Origin: Microvirga lotononidis | GTDB lineage: Bacteria; Pseudomonadota; Alphaproteobacteria; Rhizobiales; Beijerinckiaceae | Assembly: GCF_034627025.1 (NCBI RefSeq) | Contig: NZ_CP141050.1 | Location: 434,001-498,000 of the forward strand | Length of the DNA stretch: 64,000 bases | Direction of reading: 5' to 3' | Program-made: the position numbers and the translations under genes | The notes under the pieces: model-generated | Told to the model about the DNA's origin: nothing | The model's database searches: none | Seen by the model: only the letters and a program-made list of their open reading frames with translations | Shown: positions 1 to 8,665 of the stretch, one piece after another | How the letters are laid out: each line of letters starts with the position of its first letter | How positions within the stretch are numbered: position 1 is the stretch's first letter

Positions 1-1200
1 CCACCCAGGCAGGAAGCTGTTGAGATTTTCCTTGAGCCGGCCAGCGGGGTGGCGCCCAAAATCGGGCTTGTGATCGCTCCGGAGGAAATTGATGCAACCC
101 TCGCTCATATTGAGCGCCTCCAGCAGGCAGGTCCTCAGGTCCTCCTTTGTCATTTCGATCCAACTGCGGGGCACGGGCGTGACGCAATGATGGGGTTCGC
201 GAAAGTCGCGGCTGCCTATCCCGCGGAGATGGTGCTTGAGTGCGTGGTCCCGTGCCATGAGCCTCATGAGGGTGAGCTTGAGCGGGTTGCGGAACTGGTG
301 CGGGGCGCGGGATTGTCGCTCTCCGCCATTGCGGTGTCCCCTTCGATGGACCGGCAATCAACGCCACCCGGCAGCACGTGGCCCGAGTGTCCACCGCTTG
401 AGGAGGTCTATGCGTCGGCGCAGAAAGCCTTTCCGGATATTCGGCTCGGCGGTGGCATGTTCAGCTATTTCACGGAGCTCAATCGCAAGCGTGTGCCGGT
501 CGAGAGCCTTGGCTTCGTGACTCATTGTACCTGCCCGATCGTGCATGCGGCCGATGACCTGAGCGTAATGCAGTCGCTCGAAGCGCTCCCATTCATTACG
601 CGGTCGGCACGTGCCTTCATCGGAGATATGCCGTATTGGATTGGGCCATCGACGATTGGGATGCGCCAGAATCCGTACGGCTCCCGCACGATGGATAATC
701 CGAATAATGAACGGATCGCCATGGCCTCATGGGATCCCCGTCAGGATGGTCTGTTTGCGGCGGCGTGGACGATCGGATATGCGGTCCGTATTATCGAAGC
801 GAAGCTCGAGGTGCTCACAATCGGGGCCCTGACAGGGCCGTTTGGGCTCCTGCGAGATGGGCCACGCACTGGCCAGGTCAGGCCTGTCTTCCATGCCGCT
901 TCCGGCTTGTCCTCACTCGCTGGAAAAGAACTGGCCGGATGCCGATCGAGCCGCCCGTCTGACATCCTCGCAATCGGCGTCATCGATGAACAAGGACGTC
1001 CAACGATTTGGGCCGCCAATGTGACGGACCGGAAGCAGCGCGTCCGAATAGTCTCTGAGAATTCACTCTGGAAGATGACCACCCTTGACCAGCACTCGGT
1101 TGAGTCCGGGTCTCTTGGCTCACTAGGCACCACAATGAACGTACGGAACGGCGCCATTGAGATGGAGCCGTTTGCCATCGCCCGCCTTCAGGCATCCTGA
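1..1200 (+). CDS. apnL: D-apionate lactonase, C-terminal part (runs off left edge)
   Basis: The reading frame is open from base 1 with no credible start and ends at the TGA at 1198-1200, so this is the last roughly 400 residues of a longer protein. ApnL enzymes are about 600 residues long and hydrolyse D-apionolactone to D-apionate. The visible part resembles the clan of glycoside-hydrolase-like barrels followed by a beta domain, with no signal peptide visible in what remains. The assignment leans on context: the kinase, oxidoisomerase and RuBisCO-like genes of the D-apionate pathway lie just downstream. It is convergent with the GntR gene, 66 bp away. A different sugar lactonase or hydrolase of the same clan is possible. 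Confidence 0.7.
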   Translation, partial: PPRQEAVEIFLEPASGVAPKIGLVIAPEEIDATLAHIERLQQAGPQVLLCHFDPTAGHGRDAMMGFAKVAAAYPAEMVLECVVPCHEPHEGELERVAELVRGAGLSLSAIAVSPSMDRQSTPPGSTWPECPPLEEVYASAQKAFPDIRLGGGMFSYFTELNRKRVPVESLGFVTHCTCPIVHAADDLSVMQSLEALPFITRSARAFIGDMPYWIGPSTIGMRQNPYGSRTMDNPNNERIAMASWDPRQDGLFAAAWTIGYAVRIIEAKLEVLTIGALTGPFGLLRDGPRTGQVRPVFHAASGLSSLAGKELAGCRSSRPSDILAIGVIDEQGRPTIWAANVTDRKQRVRIVSENSLWKMTTLDQHSVESGSLGSLGTTMNVRNGAIEMEPFAIARLQAS

Positions 1201-1266
1201 AGATATGGAGCGAAGCTTAGAGCATCGTTCCAGGAGGTCGGTACAATTTCCGGATCTCACGACGCG

Positions 1267-2070
1267 CTAGCCGCCCTTGGAGTTGACCTTGGCGCGACCG
1301 GGCTTCCTGGTGCTCGGCTTTCGGTTTGGCTTAGCCTTGGCCTTATCCTTCTCACTGGAGTTGGGATGATGCTCGTACAGAGAGGCGGACCGATCGAGAT
1401 GTTTGGTCATTGCCGCCTCTGCTCCGTTAGGATCTCCAGCCTCTATCCGATCAATGATCTCCTCATGTTCGGACAACGTGAACTTTTCCTTGCCGGACCA
1501 AATCAGCAGCTCGGTATGGTATTCCTTTAACCAGCTGAGCATGGCCTCGCTGACGGCCTCGAAGATGGGGTTTCCTGAAATCGCGGCAATCTGCGCATGA
1601 AATCTCATATCGTCATCGATGAATGGAGCAGCGTTGCCCAGGTTATGCCGTTGACGCTCCAATGTCTGCCGTAGATGGGCTACATCGTCCTTGCTAGCTT
1701 TGAGGGCAGCTTCCCGCACCATGCCCCGCTCGAAAAATCGCCTCGCGTTCTTCAAATGATCCAGAGAGGTTGGAGAGGTAGAGAGTAGGATTTGGGCGGT
1801 CGCGTCGACCTGCTCGAAGAGCGAGCGCGCGGTCAGCTGGCGAACCCTCGCGCGTTCACCGTGAGTGATGGTGATCAGCCCCATGTTGTTGAGGGCCTGC
1901 ATCGCTTCGCGAATGGCTGGACGGCCCACACGGAAGCGCTCCATGAGCTCGCGCTCCGACGGCATCATGTCGCCTGGGTTGAGTTCTCCAGATGTTATCA
2001 TCAGCCTCAACCGGTCGAACACCTCATCCGAGAGCTTCCGGCGAACAATTGCGTCAGTTGGTGCCGTCAC
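1267..2070 (-). CDS. GntR family regulator, FadR subfamily
   Basis: A 267-residue transcription factor. Residues 10-75 form a winged helix-turn-helix of GntR type (PSERELMERFRVGRPAIREA), and residues 95-230 an all-helical FCD ligand domain with the usual acidic and histidine residues (DDDMRFHAQI, EHEEII). The C-terminal 35 residues are a lysine- and arginine-rich tail not needed by the family. The start is GTG at 2070, preceded by an AGGGAT ribosome site. It is divergent from the apionate operon and convergent with apnL, so it is probably the local repressor, with D-apionate or a pathway intermediate as effector. Family members such as NanR recognise GGTATA-type sites, and two such boxes lie upstream. 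Confidence 0.88.
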   Translation of the reverse strand: MTAPTDAIVRRKLSDEVFDRLRLMITSGELNPGDMMPSERELMERFRVGRPAIREAMQALNNMGLITITHGERARVRQLTARSLFEQVDATAQILLSTSPTSLDHLKNARRFFERGMVREAALKASKDDVAHLRQTLERQRHNLGNAAPFIDDDMRFHAQIAAISGNPIFEAVSEAMLSWLKEYHTELLIWSGKEKFTLSEHEEIIDRIEAGDPNGAEAAMTKHLDRSASLYEHHPNSSEKDKAKAKPNRKPSTRKPGRAKVNSKGG

Positions 2071-2169
2071 AACATCCCTGCTTCTTTGACCTGATCTCTG
2101 TTGCCTGCATGAGTGGACCCGCTCAAAGGACGAAACGGCTCCAGGGGCCGAACCATTCTCAGAGGTTCT

Positions 2170-2198
2170 ATCATATTGGTATAATGATTATAGCTCAA
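2170..2198 (-). promoter_or_regulatory. Promoter of the GntR gene with a TGGTATAATGA operator box inside
   Basis: Read on the minus strand there is a -35 TTGAGC (2198-2193), a 17-base spacer and a -10 TATGAT (2175-2170). The box TGGTATAATGA (plus strand 2177-2187) lies inside the spacer, flanked by ATCAT and ATGAT arms. Its position suggests autorepression. Confidence 0.5.
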
Positions 2199-2457
2199 GC
2201 CACGATCGTTGCGGCCTTGCCCTGTACAAACGCAGGAACTTGACGCTTGTTCTTCCCGATTCCCGCAGCCGCTCGAGAGCGGCTCCTGAACGAATATGCA
2301 TCGACTTGGCAATAGCCGCGCCTGTTGGATCTTCTCATTGATAACAAGCTCCATCCCTGGCGTATCGCGCAGCCCCGAAGAGCCCGGACGATGATAAGTG
2401 AGCTCGTGCGAACCACAGCAAAATAGATCGCAAAATCACTCCTCATGCAGAAACGCC

Positions 2458-2489
2458 TTGCACGTGCTGGTCTGCTGGTATAATGAGTA
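2458..2489 (+). promoter_or_regulatory. Promoter of the apionate operon with second TGGTATAATGA box
   Basis: The box TGGTATAATGA recurs at 2476-2486, and its TATAAT (2479-2484) makes a perfect -10. A TTGCAC at 2458-2463 could be the -35, although the 15-base spacer is short. A FadR-type repressor on this box would block transcription of the downstream operon. The two 11-base boxes are identical and lie 299 bp apart. Confidence 0.5.
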
Positions 2490-2490
2490 T

Positions 2491-2835
2491 GCATTGCTAT
2501 TCGGCACGACGACCAAAGCAGCTCTTTTGTCGGCATATCAGCAGGCGAAGAGAGGAATGCGCCGTCAAGAGCGCAGGCCCTGATACAGAACCGCTTGCTC
2601 GCACTCGTCCCATTCAGGCTTGAGCGATTGCGCCGAACGTCAAACAGGAGGAGCGCCATGCACGAGCCCGCCACGCCTTGGCTCCCTGGTCCCGACACCC
2701 GGCTTTGAAAGCTGTCTGGATGTCGACGCTGCAACACATCCGAATGGCCGCGGCTGTGACGATAAGTGCGACTGTATGGCCGTCTACGGCATGCTGGCCA
2801 AGTTCCGCACAGAAAAGCACGGGAGAGGGCAAGCC
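2491..2835 (+). other. Long 5' leader of the apionate operon with short ORFs
   Basis: About 345 bases lie between the predicted transcription start and the GTG of the RuBisCO-like gene. A 16-codon ORF at 2658-2708 has an excellent AGGAGG site 6 bases ahead of its ATG. A second ORF, 2720-2839 (39 codons), ends with its TGA overlapping the GTG start of the next gene. Neither peptide is recognisable. They may be leader peptides, translational couplers or remains of a lost gene. Further upstream, 2267-2284 is a 7-bp stem-loop (AGCCGCT/AGCGGCT). Confidence 0.3.
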
Positions 2836-4107
2836 GTGAGCGATCCGATCCGCATCGAGGCCGATTATCTTATAGAGACAACCTTCGACCCCCGTGCCGC
2901 AGCCGAGGCGATGGCAGGGGAGCAGTCGAGCGGAACGTTCGTCCCAGTCCCCGGTGAAACGCCGGAACTGAAGGCACGATCGGCAGCCCGCATTGAAGCG
3001 CTGGACATTCAGGACAATGAAATACCACAGCCTTCGCTTCCGGGCTCGGCAAACCCCAAGGGTCTGGCCGAGCCGATACGGCGGCAAGCGCGCGTCACGC
3101 TCTCCTGGCCACTTGAAAACATAGGCCCGTCGCTGCCCAATCTGGTCGCCACTGTTGCAGGTAACTTGTTCGAGCTGCGTCAGTTCTCAGGCCTGCGCCT
3201 TCTCGACATGCGCCTGCCCACCGCCTTCGCGCAGGCATACCCAGGCCCGAAGTTCGGCATTGCAGGGACGCGCCGCCTCGCGGGCGTCGCGGATCTCCCG
3301 CTGATCGGGACTATCATCAAGCCAAGCGTTGGTTTTGGACCCGAGGAAACCGCTGCGCTGACCAAGACACTGTGCGAAGCCGGCATCGACTTCATCAAGG
3401 ATGATGAGCTGCAATCCGACGGGCCGCATTGTCCCTTCGATGAGCGGGCCCGTGCCGTGATGCGGGTTATCAACGATCACGCGGACCGTACGGGCAAGAA
3501 GGTGATGTATGCCTTCAATCTCACCGGTGAACTCGATCAGATGCGGCATCGCCACGATCTCGTCGTCGAACTGGGCGGCACCTGCATCATGGCCAGCCTG
3601 AACTCCGTGGGCATCGTCGGTATGGTCGAACTCGGCCGCTTCTCGCAGTTGCCGATCCATGCTCATCGCAACGGCTGGGGCTATCTCTCTCGGTCACCTG
3701 TGTTGGGTTGGTCCTACGTCGCGTGGCAGAAGATCTGGCGGCTTGCAGGCGCTGACCACATGCATGTGAATGGCCTGCAGAGCAAGTTCTCGGAGCCGGA
3801 CGAGAGTGTCATCACCTCGGCCCGAGCCTGCCTCACCCCGATGTTTGCGGACAAGCCTTGCATCACAATGCCGGTCTTCTCCTCCGGCCAGTCCGCCAAG
3901 CAGGCGCCGGGCACATACGCAGGGCTTGAATCAGCGGACCTGATCGTCACGGCGGGAGGGGGCATCATGGCTCACCCCGATGGACCTGCCGCCGGAGTGT
4001 CGGGCTTGCGCGAAGCCTGGGAGGCGACCTTGGCCGGTATCCCGCTCGGCGACTACGCCCGTGAGCACCCCGCCCTTGCCAAGGCTCTCGAGGCCCACGC
4101 AGCATGA
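2836..4107 (+). CDS. oiaT/oiaX: RuBisCO-like protein, 3-oxo-isoapionate-4-phosphate transcarboxylase/hydrolase or decarboxylase
   Basis: A 423-residue form IV RuBisCO-like protein. The open frame extends upstream to 2620, but the GTG at 2836 gives the normal family N-terminus (VSDPIRIEADYLIETTFDP) and length. The active-site segment GIDFIKDDE carries K188, D190 and E191, equivalent to the carbamylated lysine and the metal-binding acids of RuBisCO. The neighbours OiaK and ApnO place it in D-apionate catabolism, where two relatives are known: OiaX (decarboxylase giving L-erythrulose 1-phosphate) and OiaT (giving 3-phosphoglycerate and glycolate). No erythrulose-phosphate isomerases are present in the locus, which mildly favours OiaT. 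Sequence alone does not decide. It overlaps the next gene by ATGA. Confidence 0.85.
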   Translation: MSDPIRIEADYLIETTFDPRAAAEAMAGEQSSGTFVPVPGETPELKARSAARIEALDIQDNEIPQPSLPGSANPKGLAEPIRRQARVTLSWPLENIGPSLPNLVATVAGNLFELRQFSGLRLLDMRLPTAFAQAYPGPKFGIAGTRRLAGVADLPLIGTIIKPSVGFGPEETAALTKTLCEAGIDFIKDDELQSDGPHCPFDERARAVMRVINDHADRTGKKVMYAFNLTGELDQMRHRHDLVVELGGTCIMASLNSVGIVGMVELGRFSQLPIHAHRNGWGYLSRSPVLGWSYVAWQKIWRLAGADHMHVNGLQSKFSEPDESVITSARACLTPMFADKPCITMPVFSSGQSAKQAPGTYAGLESADLIVTAGGGIMAHPDGPAAGVSGLREAWEATLAGIPLGDYAREHPALAKALEAHAA

Positions 4108-5495
4108 GCGACATGGCTGCCTCAACCGTCCTGCCTGACGGTCTTCTCGTCAGCTTCTATGGCGATGATTTCACCGGCTCGACCTCGGTTATGGAGGCGC
4201 TGACCTTCGCCGGCCTCCCCACGGTGCTTTTCCTTGATACGCCAACGCCCGAGCAGCTTGCCGGGTTTGCAGGATACCGGGGTATAGGGATCGCGGGCAT
4301 TGCTCGATCTCAGTCGCCGGATTGGATGACGGCGCATCTACCCAGAATTTTTGGGACCATGGCAGCGCTTAATGCTCCCGTTGCACACTACAAAGTCTGC
4401 TCGACCTTCGACTCGGCGCCGCACGTCGGCTCGATCGGGCGAGCGATTGATCTCGCAGCTCCTATGCTTGGAGGCGAATGGCACCCGCTCATCGTCGCAG
4501 ACCCGGCGATTGGCCGCTATCAGGTCTTCGGGAACCTGTTCGCCGTCGCTGGCGGCGTTGGTTACCGGCTCGACCGGCACCCAACCATGTCCTGCCACCC
4601 GGTCACTCCCATGGGCGAAGCGGATGTCCGCCGGCACCTCCAGCAGCAGACCGATAAAAACATCGGTTTGGTCGACTATCTTGCCCTGAAGCGCGGCGAA
4701 TCCGTCACAAGACTGAAGGAGGAACGCGCCCGGGGGGCCGAGATCGTGGCGATCGATGTCGCCGACGGCGGGACGCTTGCTGCAGCTGGTCGACTCGTTT
4801 GGGACAACCGCGGGGATCGGATCTTCGCGGTGGGTTCACAAGGCTTGGAGAATGCTCTGGTTGCTCATTGGCAGGCCGCGGGCCTGCTCGACAAGCCACG
4901 CCAAGAGTTTCGCGCTGCTCCAATCGAACGCATTGTCTGTGTCTCCGGCTCGTGCTCGCCAGTTACCGCTGGGCAGATCGCGTTTGCTGAAAACAATGGT
5001 TTTGCCGGAATCCGGCTCGATGCGGCTCGGGCCGTTGATCCGACGGAATGGGAGCGGGAGCTGGAACGCACTGCGGCTCACGCGCTCACCACCATCGGCC
5101 AGGGCCGGGACGCCCTGGTATTCACGGCCGCCGGCCCGGACGACCCGGCCGTCTCCTGCATGCGGTCCGCGGTCGACACGAGTGGGTTGCCTGCGGGTGA
5201 GATCAATGACCAGGTCGGGGCTGGCCTTGGACGGATCTTGGATCGGGTGTTGCGGGAAGCCCGCCTCGGGCGGGCCGTCATCGCAGGCGGCGATACGTCG
5301 GGCCATGCTGCCCGCGAGCTCGGCATCTACGCGCTCACCGCCACAGCACCGATTGCTCCCGGTTCGCCACTCTGCCGCGCGTACTCGGACGATCCAGCCC
5401 ATGCCCAACTCGAAATCGCGCTTAAGGGTGGGCAGATCGGAGCACCCGACTTTTTTTGCGCCGTGAGACAGGGCGGAACCCGTCCCCAACACTGA
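4104..5495 (+). CDS. oiaK: 3-oxo-isoapionate kinase (DUF1537 four-carbon acid sugar kinase family)
   Basis: A 463-residue kinase of the DUF1537 family. The N-terminal sugar-binding domain opens with YGDDFTGSTSVMEAL (residues 14-28), the hallmark of the family. The C-terminal nucleotide-binding domain has the glycine-rich VIAGGDTSGHAARELG near residue 400. It is predicted to phosphorylate 3-oxo-isoapionate at O4 with ATP in the cytoplasm, making the substrate for the RuBisCO-like enzyme. The start ATG overlaps the stop of that gene in an ATGA, so translation is probably coupled. Other DUF1537 kinases act on threonate, erythronate or denol acids. The assignment to 3-oxo-isoapionate comes from the neighbours. 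Confidence 0.85.
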   Translation: MSDMAASTVLPDGLLVSFYGDDFTGSTSVMEALTFAGLPTVLFLDTPTPEQLAGFAGYRGIGIAGIARSQSPDWMTAHLPRIFGTMAALNAPVAHYKVCSTFDSAPHVGSIGRAIDLAAPMLGGEWHPLIVADPAIGRYQVFGNLFAVAGGVGYRLDRHPTMSCHPVTPMGEADVRRHLQQQTDKNIGLVDYLALKRGESVTRLKEERARGAEIVAIDVADGGTLAAAGRLVWDNRGDRIFAVGSQGLENALVAHWQAAGLLDKPRQEFRAAPIERIVCVSGSCSPVTAGQIAFAENNGFAGIRLDAARAVDPTEWERELERTAAHALTTIGQGRDALVFTAAGPDDPAVSCMRSAVDTSGLPAGEINDQVGAGLGRILDRVLREARLGRAVIAGGDTSGHAARELGIYALTATAPIAPGSPLCRAYSDDPAHAQLEIALKGGQIGAPDFFCAVRQGGTRPQH

Positions 5496-5509
5496 ATGAG
5501 GAGAGAAAC

Positions 5510-6352
5510 ATGACGAAGATCGCATTGCTCGGCGCTGGCGGAAAGATGGGAGTCCGCTTGGCCACCAATCTGCTTGGATCACGTTTTGAGGTTGACCACG
5601 TCGAGATTTCCGATGGCGGGCGCCAACGTCTGGCGTCCGCCATCGGCGTCGACTGCGTTGATCAGGATAAGGCGCTTGCCGGAGCGGACATCGTTCTCAT
5701 GGCCGTTCCGGACCGGCTGATCGGCAAGATCGCACACAGTATCATCGACAAGGTCCGTCCCGGCACGGCCTTCATCGTGCTTGACGCTGCTGCCCCGCAT
5801 GCGGGCGAAATGCCTGACCGGCCGGATGTAACATATTTTGTCACCCACCCCTGCCATCCCTCGGTCTTCAACGACGAAACCGACCCCGAGGCCAAGAAGG
5901 ATTTCTTTGGTGGCTTAAAGGCCAAGCAGCATATCGTTTGCGCCCTGATGCAGGGCCCCGAGGAGCATTACGCCCTCTGCGAGGAGATCGCCCGTACGAT
6001 CTACAAGCCGGTCATCGCAGCACATCGCTGCACGGTCGAGCAGATCGCCATCCTTGAACCCGCGCTCTCCGAGACGGTTGCCATTACCATGTGCATCGCT
6101 CTTCGCGAGGCGACCGAGGAGGCGATCCGGCGTGGCGTCCCGCGTCAGGCCGCCGTCGAGTTCGTGCTGGGGCACATCAACATCGGGCTTTCCATCGCCT
6201 TCGAAGTTTTCCCTGAAGGCCGTTTCTCGGATGGCGCCCTGCATGCCATCGAGCAGGCCAAACCTCAAATTTTCCGCGACGGCTGGCTGGAGCGTGTCTT
6301 CGACCCGAAGGCCGTCATGCGATCCGTCAAGGAGATTTGCGAAGCAGCCTGA
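5510..6352 (+). CDS. apnO: D-apionate oxidoisomerase
   Basis: A 280-residue NAD-dependent enzyme with an N-terminal Rossmann fold (GAGGKMG at residues 8-14) and a helical C-terminal domain of the phosphogluconate-dehydrogenase-like class. It is predicted to oxidise and rearrange D-apionate to 3-oxo-isoapionate. The open frame reaches back to 5456, but the ATG at 5510 directly follows a GAGGAGAGAAAC ribosome site and starts the Rossmann strand correctly. It lies 14 bp after oiaK. Together with apnL, oiaK and the RuBisCO-like gene it completes the known route from D-apionolactone to central metabolism. Confidence 0.85.
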   Translation: MTKIALLGAGGKMGVRLATNLLGSRFEVDHVEISDGGRQRLASAIGVDCVDQDKALAGADIVLMAVPDRLIGKIAHSIIDKVRPGTAFIVLDAAAPHAGEMPDRPDVTYFVTHPCHPSVFNDETDPEAKKDFFGGLKAKQHIVCALMQGPEEHYALCEEIARTIYKPVIAAHRCTVEQIAILEPALSETVAITMCIALREATEEAIRRGVPRQAAVEFVLGHINIGLSIAFEVFPEGRFSDGALHAIEQAKPQIFRDGWLERVFDPKAVMRSVKEICEAA

Positions 6353-6453
6353 CCTGTACCTGCCAACACGGACGAGGATCGTGTCACCCGGCGCGATGCT
6401 CCAAGACCAAAAACAAAAAGATTGCCGAAACTGGAATAGGAGGAAATTACGCC

Positions 6454-7716
6454 ATGAATGCACTGTCACGTCGATCGATCATTGCCGCAGCCTTTGTGTT
6501 TGGAGCTGCGCCGGCTCTAAGCCAGCCCGCCCCCACCCGTCCCGTTACCCTTGAATTGTTCGGCCTCGCATCGCACAACTGGCAACTCGTCATTGACCGC
6601 TTTCAAGCTCAGTACCCGAACATTAAGATCAAGTTCACGAAGTTCAGCACGGACGAGATGAAGCAGGCGCTGCGGGTAGGCGCATCCTCAGGCAAGCTCC
6701 CGGATCTCTGGTGGAACTGGGGTGGCTCGCTTGCGTCACCTTACAACCGTGCCGGCTACGCGCTGAAGATCACGCCGGAAATGCAGAAGGAGTATGGCAT
6801 CACTCAGAATGTGACACCCGCTTCGCTCGACATCACGCGGGACGGTGCCGATCTCTACGGCATTCCCAACAAGATCGGACCGTTCGGCTTTATCTACAAG
6901 AAGGCACTGTTCGCCAAGTACAACATCAAGGAGCCGACCACCTTCGCCGAACTCGAAAAGGCCGCCGAAACCCTGAAGGCAAACGGCGTAACGCCGTTCT
7001 CGATCGGGGGCAAGTTCAGCTGGATGACCATGCGGTTCTTCGACTTCTTCCTCGAGCACTACGCCGGTCCGGCCGGACACGACGCATTGCTCAACACGGA
7101 GACGCCATGGACATCCGACCCGGTGGTCAAGTCATTTGCGAAGTTGAAGGAATGGTCCGACAAGGGGTACTTCCCAAAAGGCTTCCTCAACATCGATCCG
7201 AGCACCAATCTTCCTCTGCTCTACAACGATCAGGCGGCGATCGTCTTTGATACCCCTTCGCTCGAAACCAGCCGCATCATTCGGGAGAACATGTCGCCGG
7301 CTGATTACGGCACGTTCCCGCTCCCGACGGATCACAAGCCGCTGCGTGCGCCAGGATCCCCGTCCCAGTTCCAGGTCAACGCCAAGACGCCAGACGAAAC
7401 GAGGCAGGCCGCACTGCTCTTTGTGAGCTTCGCGGCGCGTCCGGACATCGCTCCAGTGACGGCGGAGGCGGTTGGATATCCCAGCGCGACAAAAGGCATT
7501 CTGCCCCCTGAAAACCTCCCGATCCAGCGGAAGTGGGCCGAATGGACGCAAGGTGAGGTCGGCTTCTACAAGCTGACGGATCAGGGGCTACCCCAAGACG
7601 TGGTGGCATCGTACTTCGAGGCACAGGACTCGGTCATCCTTGGGGCGATGAAACCGGAGGAGGCGGCCGAGCAGGTTCAGGAAGCCATCACACGCTTTAA
7701 AAAGCGCAATAAATGA
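6454..7716 (+). CDS. Carbohydrate ABC transporter substrate-binding protein (family 1)
   Basis: A 420-residue extracytoplasmic solute-binding protein. The start chosen is ATG 6454, seven bases after AGGAGG, which gives a clean Sec signal peptide (basic residues 5-7, hydrophobic core, cleavage near ALSQ at 20-24). The open frame runs back to 6337, but that extension has no ribosome site. The mature protein has the two-lobed family 1 pattern (TLELFGLASHNWQ at the start, DLWWNWGG in the first lobe). It heads an importer with the two permeases downstream. The likely ligand is apionate, apionolactone or an apiose-containing glycoside, inferred only from neighbours. Confidence 0.88.
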   Translation: MNALSRRSIIAAAFVFGAAPALSQPAPTRPVTLELFGLASHNWQLVIDRFQAQYPNIKIKFTKFSTDEMKQALRVGASSGKLPDLWWNWGGSLASPYNRAGYALKITPEMQKEYGITQNVTPASLDITRDGADLYGIPNKIGPFGFIYKKALFAKYNIKEPTTFAELEKAAETLKANGVTPFSIGGKFSWMTMRFFDFFLEHYAGPAGHDALLNTETPWTSDPVVKSFAKLKEWSDKGYFPKGFLNIDPSTNLPLLYNDQAAIVFDTPSLETSRIIRENMSPADYGTFPLPTDHKPLRAPGSPSQFQVNAKTPDETRQAALLFVSFAARPDIAPVTAEAVGYPSATKGILPPENLPIQRKWAEWTQGEVGFYKLTDQGLPQDVVASYFEAQDSVILGAMKPEEAAEQVQEAITRFKKRNK

Positions 7717-7747
7717 CGCCCCTGGTTCTCCTACGAGGTGCAGCGCC

Positions 7748-8665
7748 ATGACATCCATCCCGGTCGATCTAAAAGCCGGCAGCCTGACCATGAGACGAAC
7801 TCTCCCGCAGTCTCTTGTGGCTTGGCTGTTTCTTGCTCCGGCAGCCGTCATATTCGCCGTCGTTCTTATATATCCCATGACCTATTCGGCCTGGTTGAGC
7901 CTGTTCCAATGGGACGGGGTCTCGCCGAACAAGGTCTGGGTGGGTGTTGAGAACTACGTCGAGTTGTTCACGGCAAACCGGGTCTTCTGGATCGCATTGA
8001 AGAACAATGTGTTCTGGAGTCTGCTCTCACTCGTCATCCCAACAGGGATCGGGTTAGGCCTTGCCCTGCTCCTCAACATGGCGTTCCGGGGAAGTTCATT
8101 TTTCCGGAGCGTCTTCTACTTTCCGGCGATCCTGTCGATGAGCATCGTCGGCCTGATCTGGAGCTGGATGTATCATCCGACACTCGGTCTCATCAATCAG
8201 TCCCTTGCGGCCATTGGGCTAACTGGATTGGAGAATAATTGGCTGTCCGATCCTTCCATCGCACTCTATTCGGTCTTCGTCGCCGCAACCTGGCATAATG
8301 CAGGTCTCCCGATGCTGCTGTTCCTCGCGGGCTTGCAGACCATCCCCAAGGAGGTCATGGAGGCCTCGCGCATCGACGGTGCGACCCGCCTGCAGGGTTT
8401 CTGGTTTGTCACCTTTCCGATGCTGCGGGAGACAACAATGGTTGTCGTTGCGATCACGGCAATCAATTCCCTGAAGGTCTATGACATCATCTACGTGATG
8501 ACTTACGGCGGTCCCGCCAATCGGACCCAGGTCCTCGGAACATGGATGTATTTTCTCACCTACAACCATAACGAGGTCGGCCTCGGCACGGCGATAGCAG
8601 TCATTCTCTTCGGTCTGACATTATTCTTCGCTATTCCTTACACGCGACACATGGTGAGAAACTGA
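7748..8665 (+). CDS. Sugar ABC transporter permease (MalF/UgpA type)
   Basis: A 305-residue inner-membrane permease with six predicted helices, the first at about residues 25-47 (SLVAWLFLAPAAVIFAVVL). The ATPase-contact EAA loop is EVMEASRIDGATRLQGFWFVTFP, about residues 203-225. It ends in a TGATG overlap with the second permease and follows the binding-protein gene by 31 bp. It pairs with that permease to form the channel of the importer. Confidence 0.9.
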   Translation: MTSIPVDLKAGSLTMRRTLPQSLVAWLFLAPAAVIFAVVLIYPMTYSAWLSLFQWDGVSPNKVWVGVENYVELFTANRVFWIALKNNVFWSLLSLVIPTGIGLGLALLLNMAFRGSSFFRSVFYFPAILSMSIVGLIWSWMYHPTLGLINQSLAAIGLTGLENNWLSDPSIALYSVFVAATWHNAGLPMLLFLAGLQTIPKEVMEASRIDGATRLQGFWFVTFPMLRETTMVVVAITAINSLKVYDIIYVMTYGGPANRTQVLGTWMYFLTYNHNEVGLGTAIAVILFGLTLFFAIPYTRHMVRN

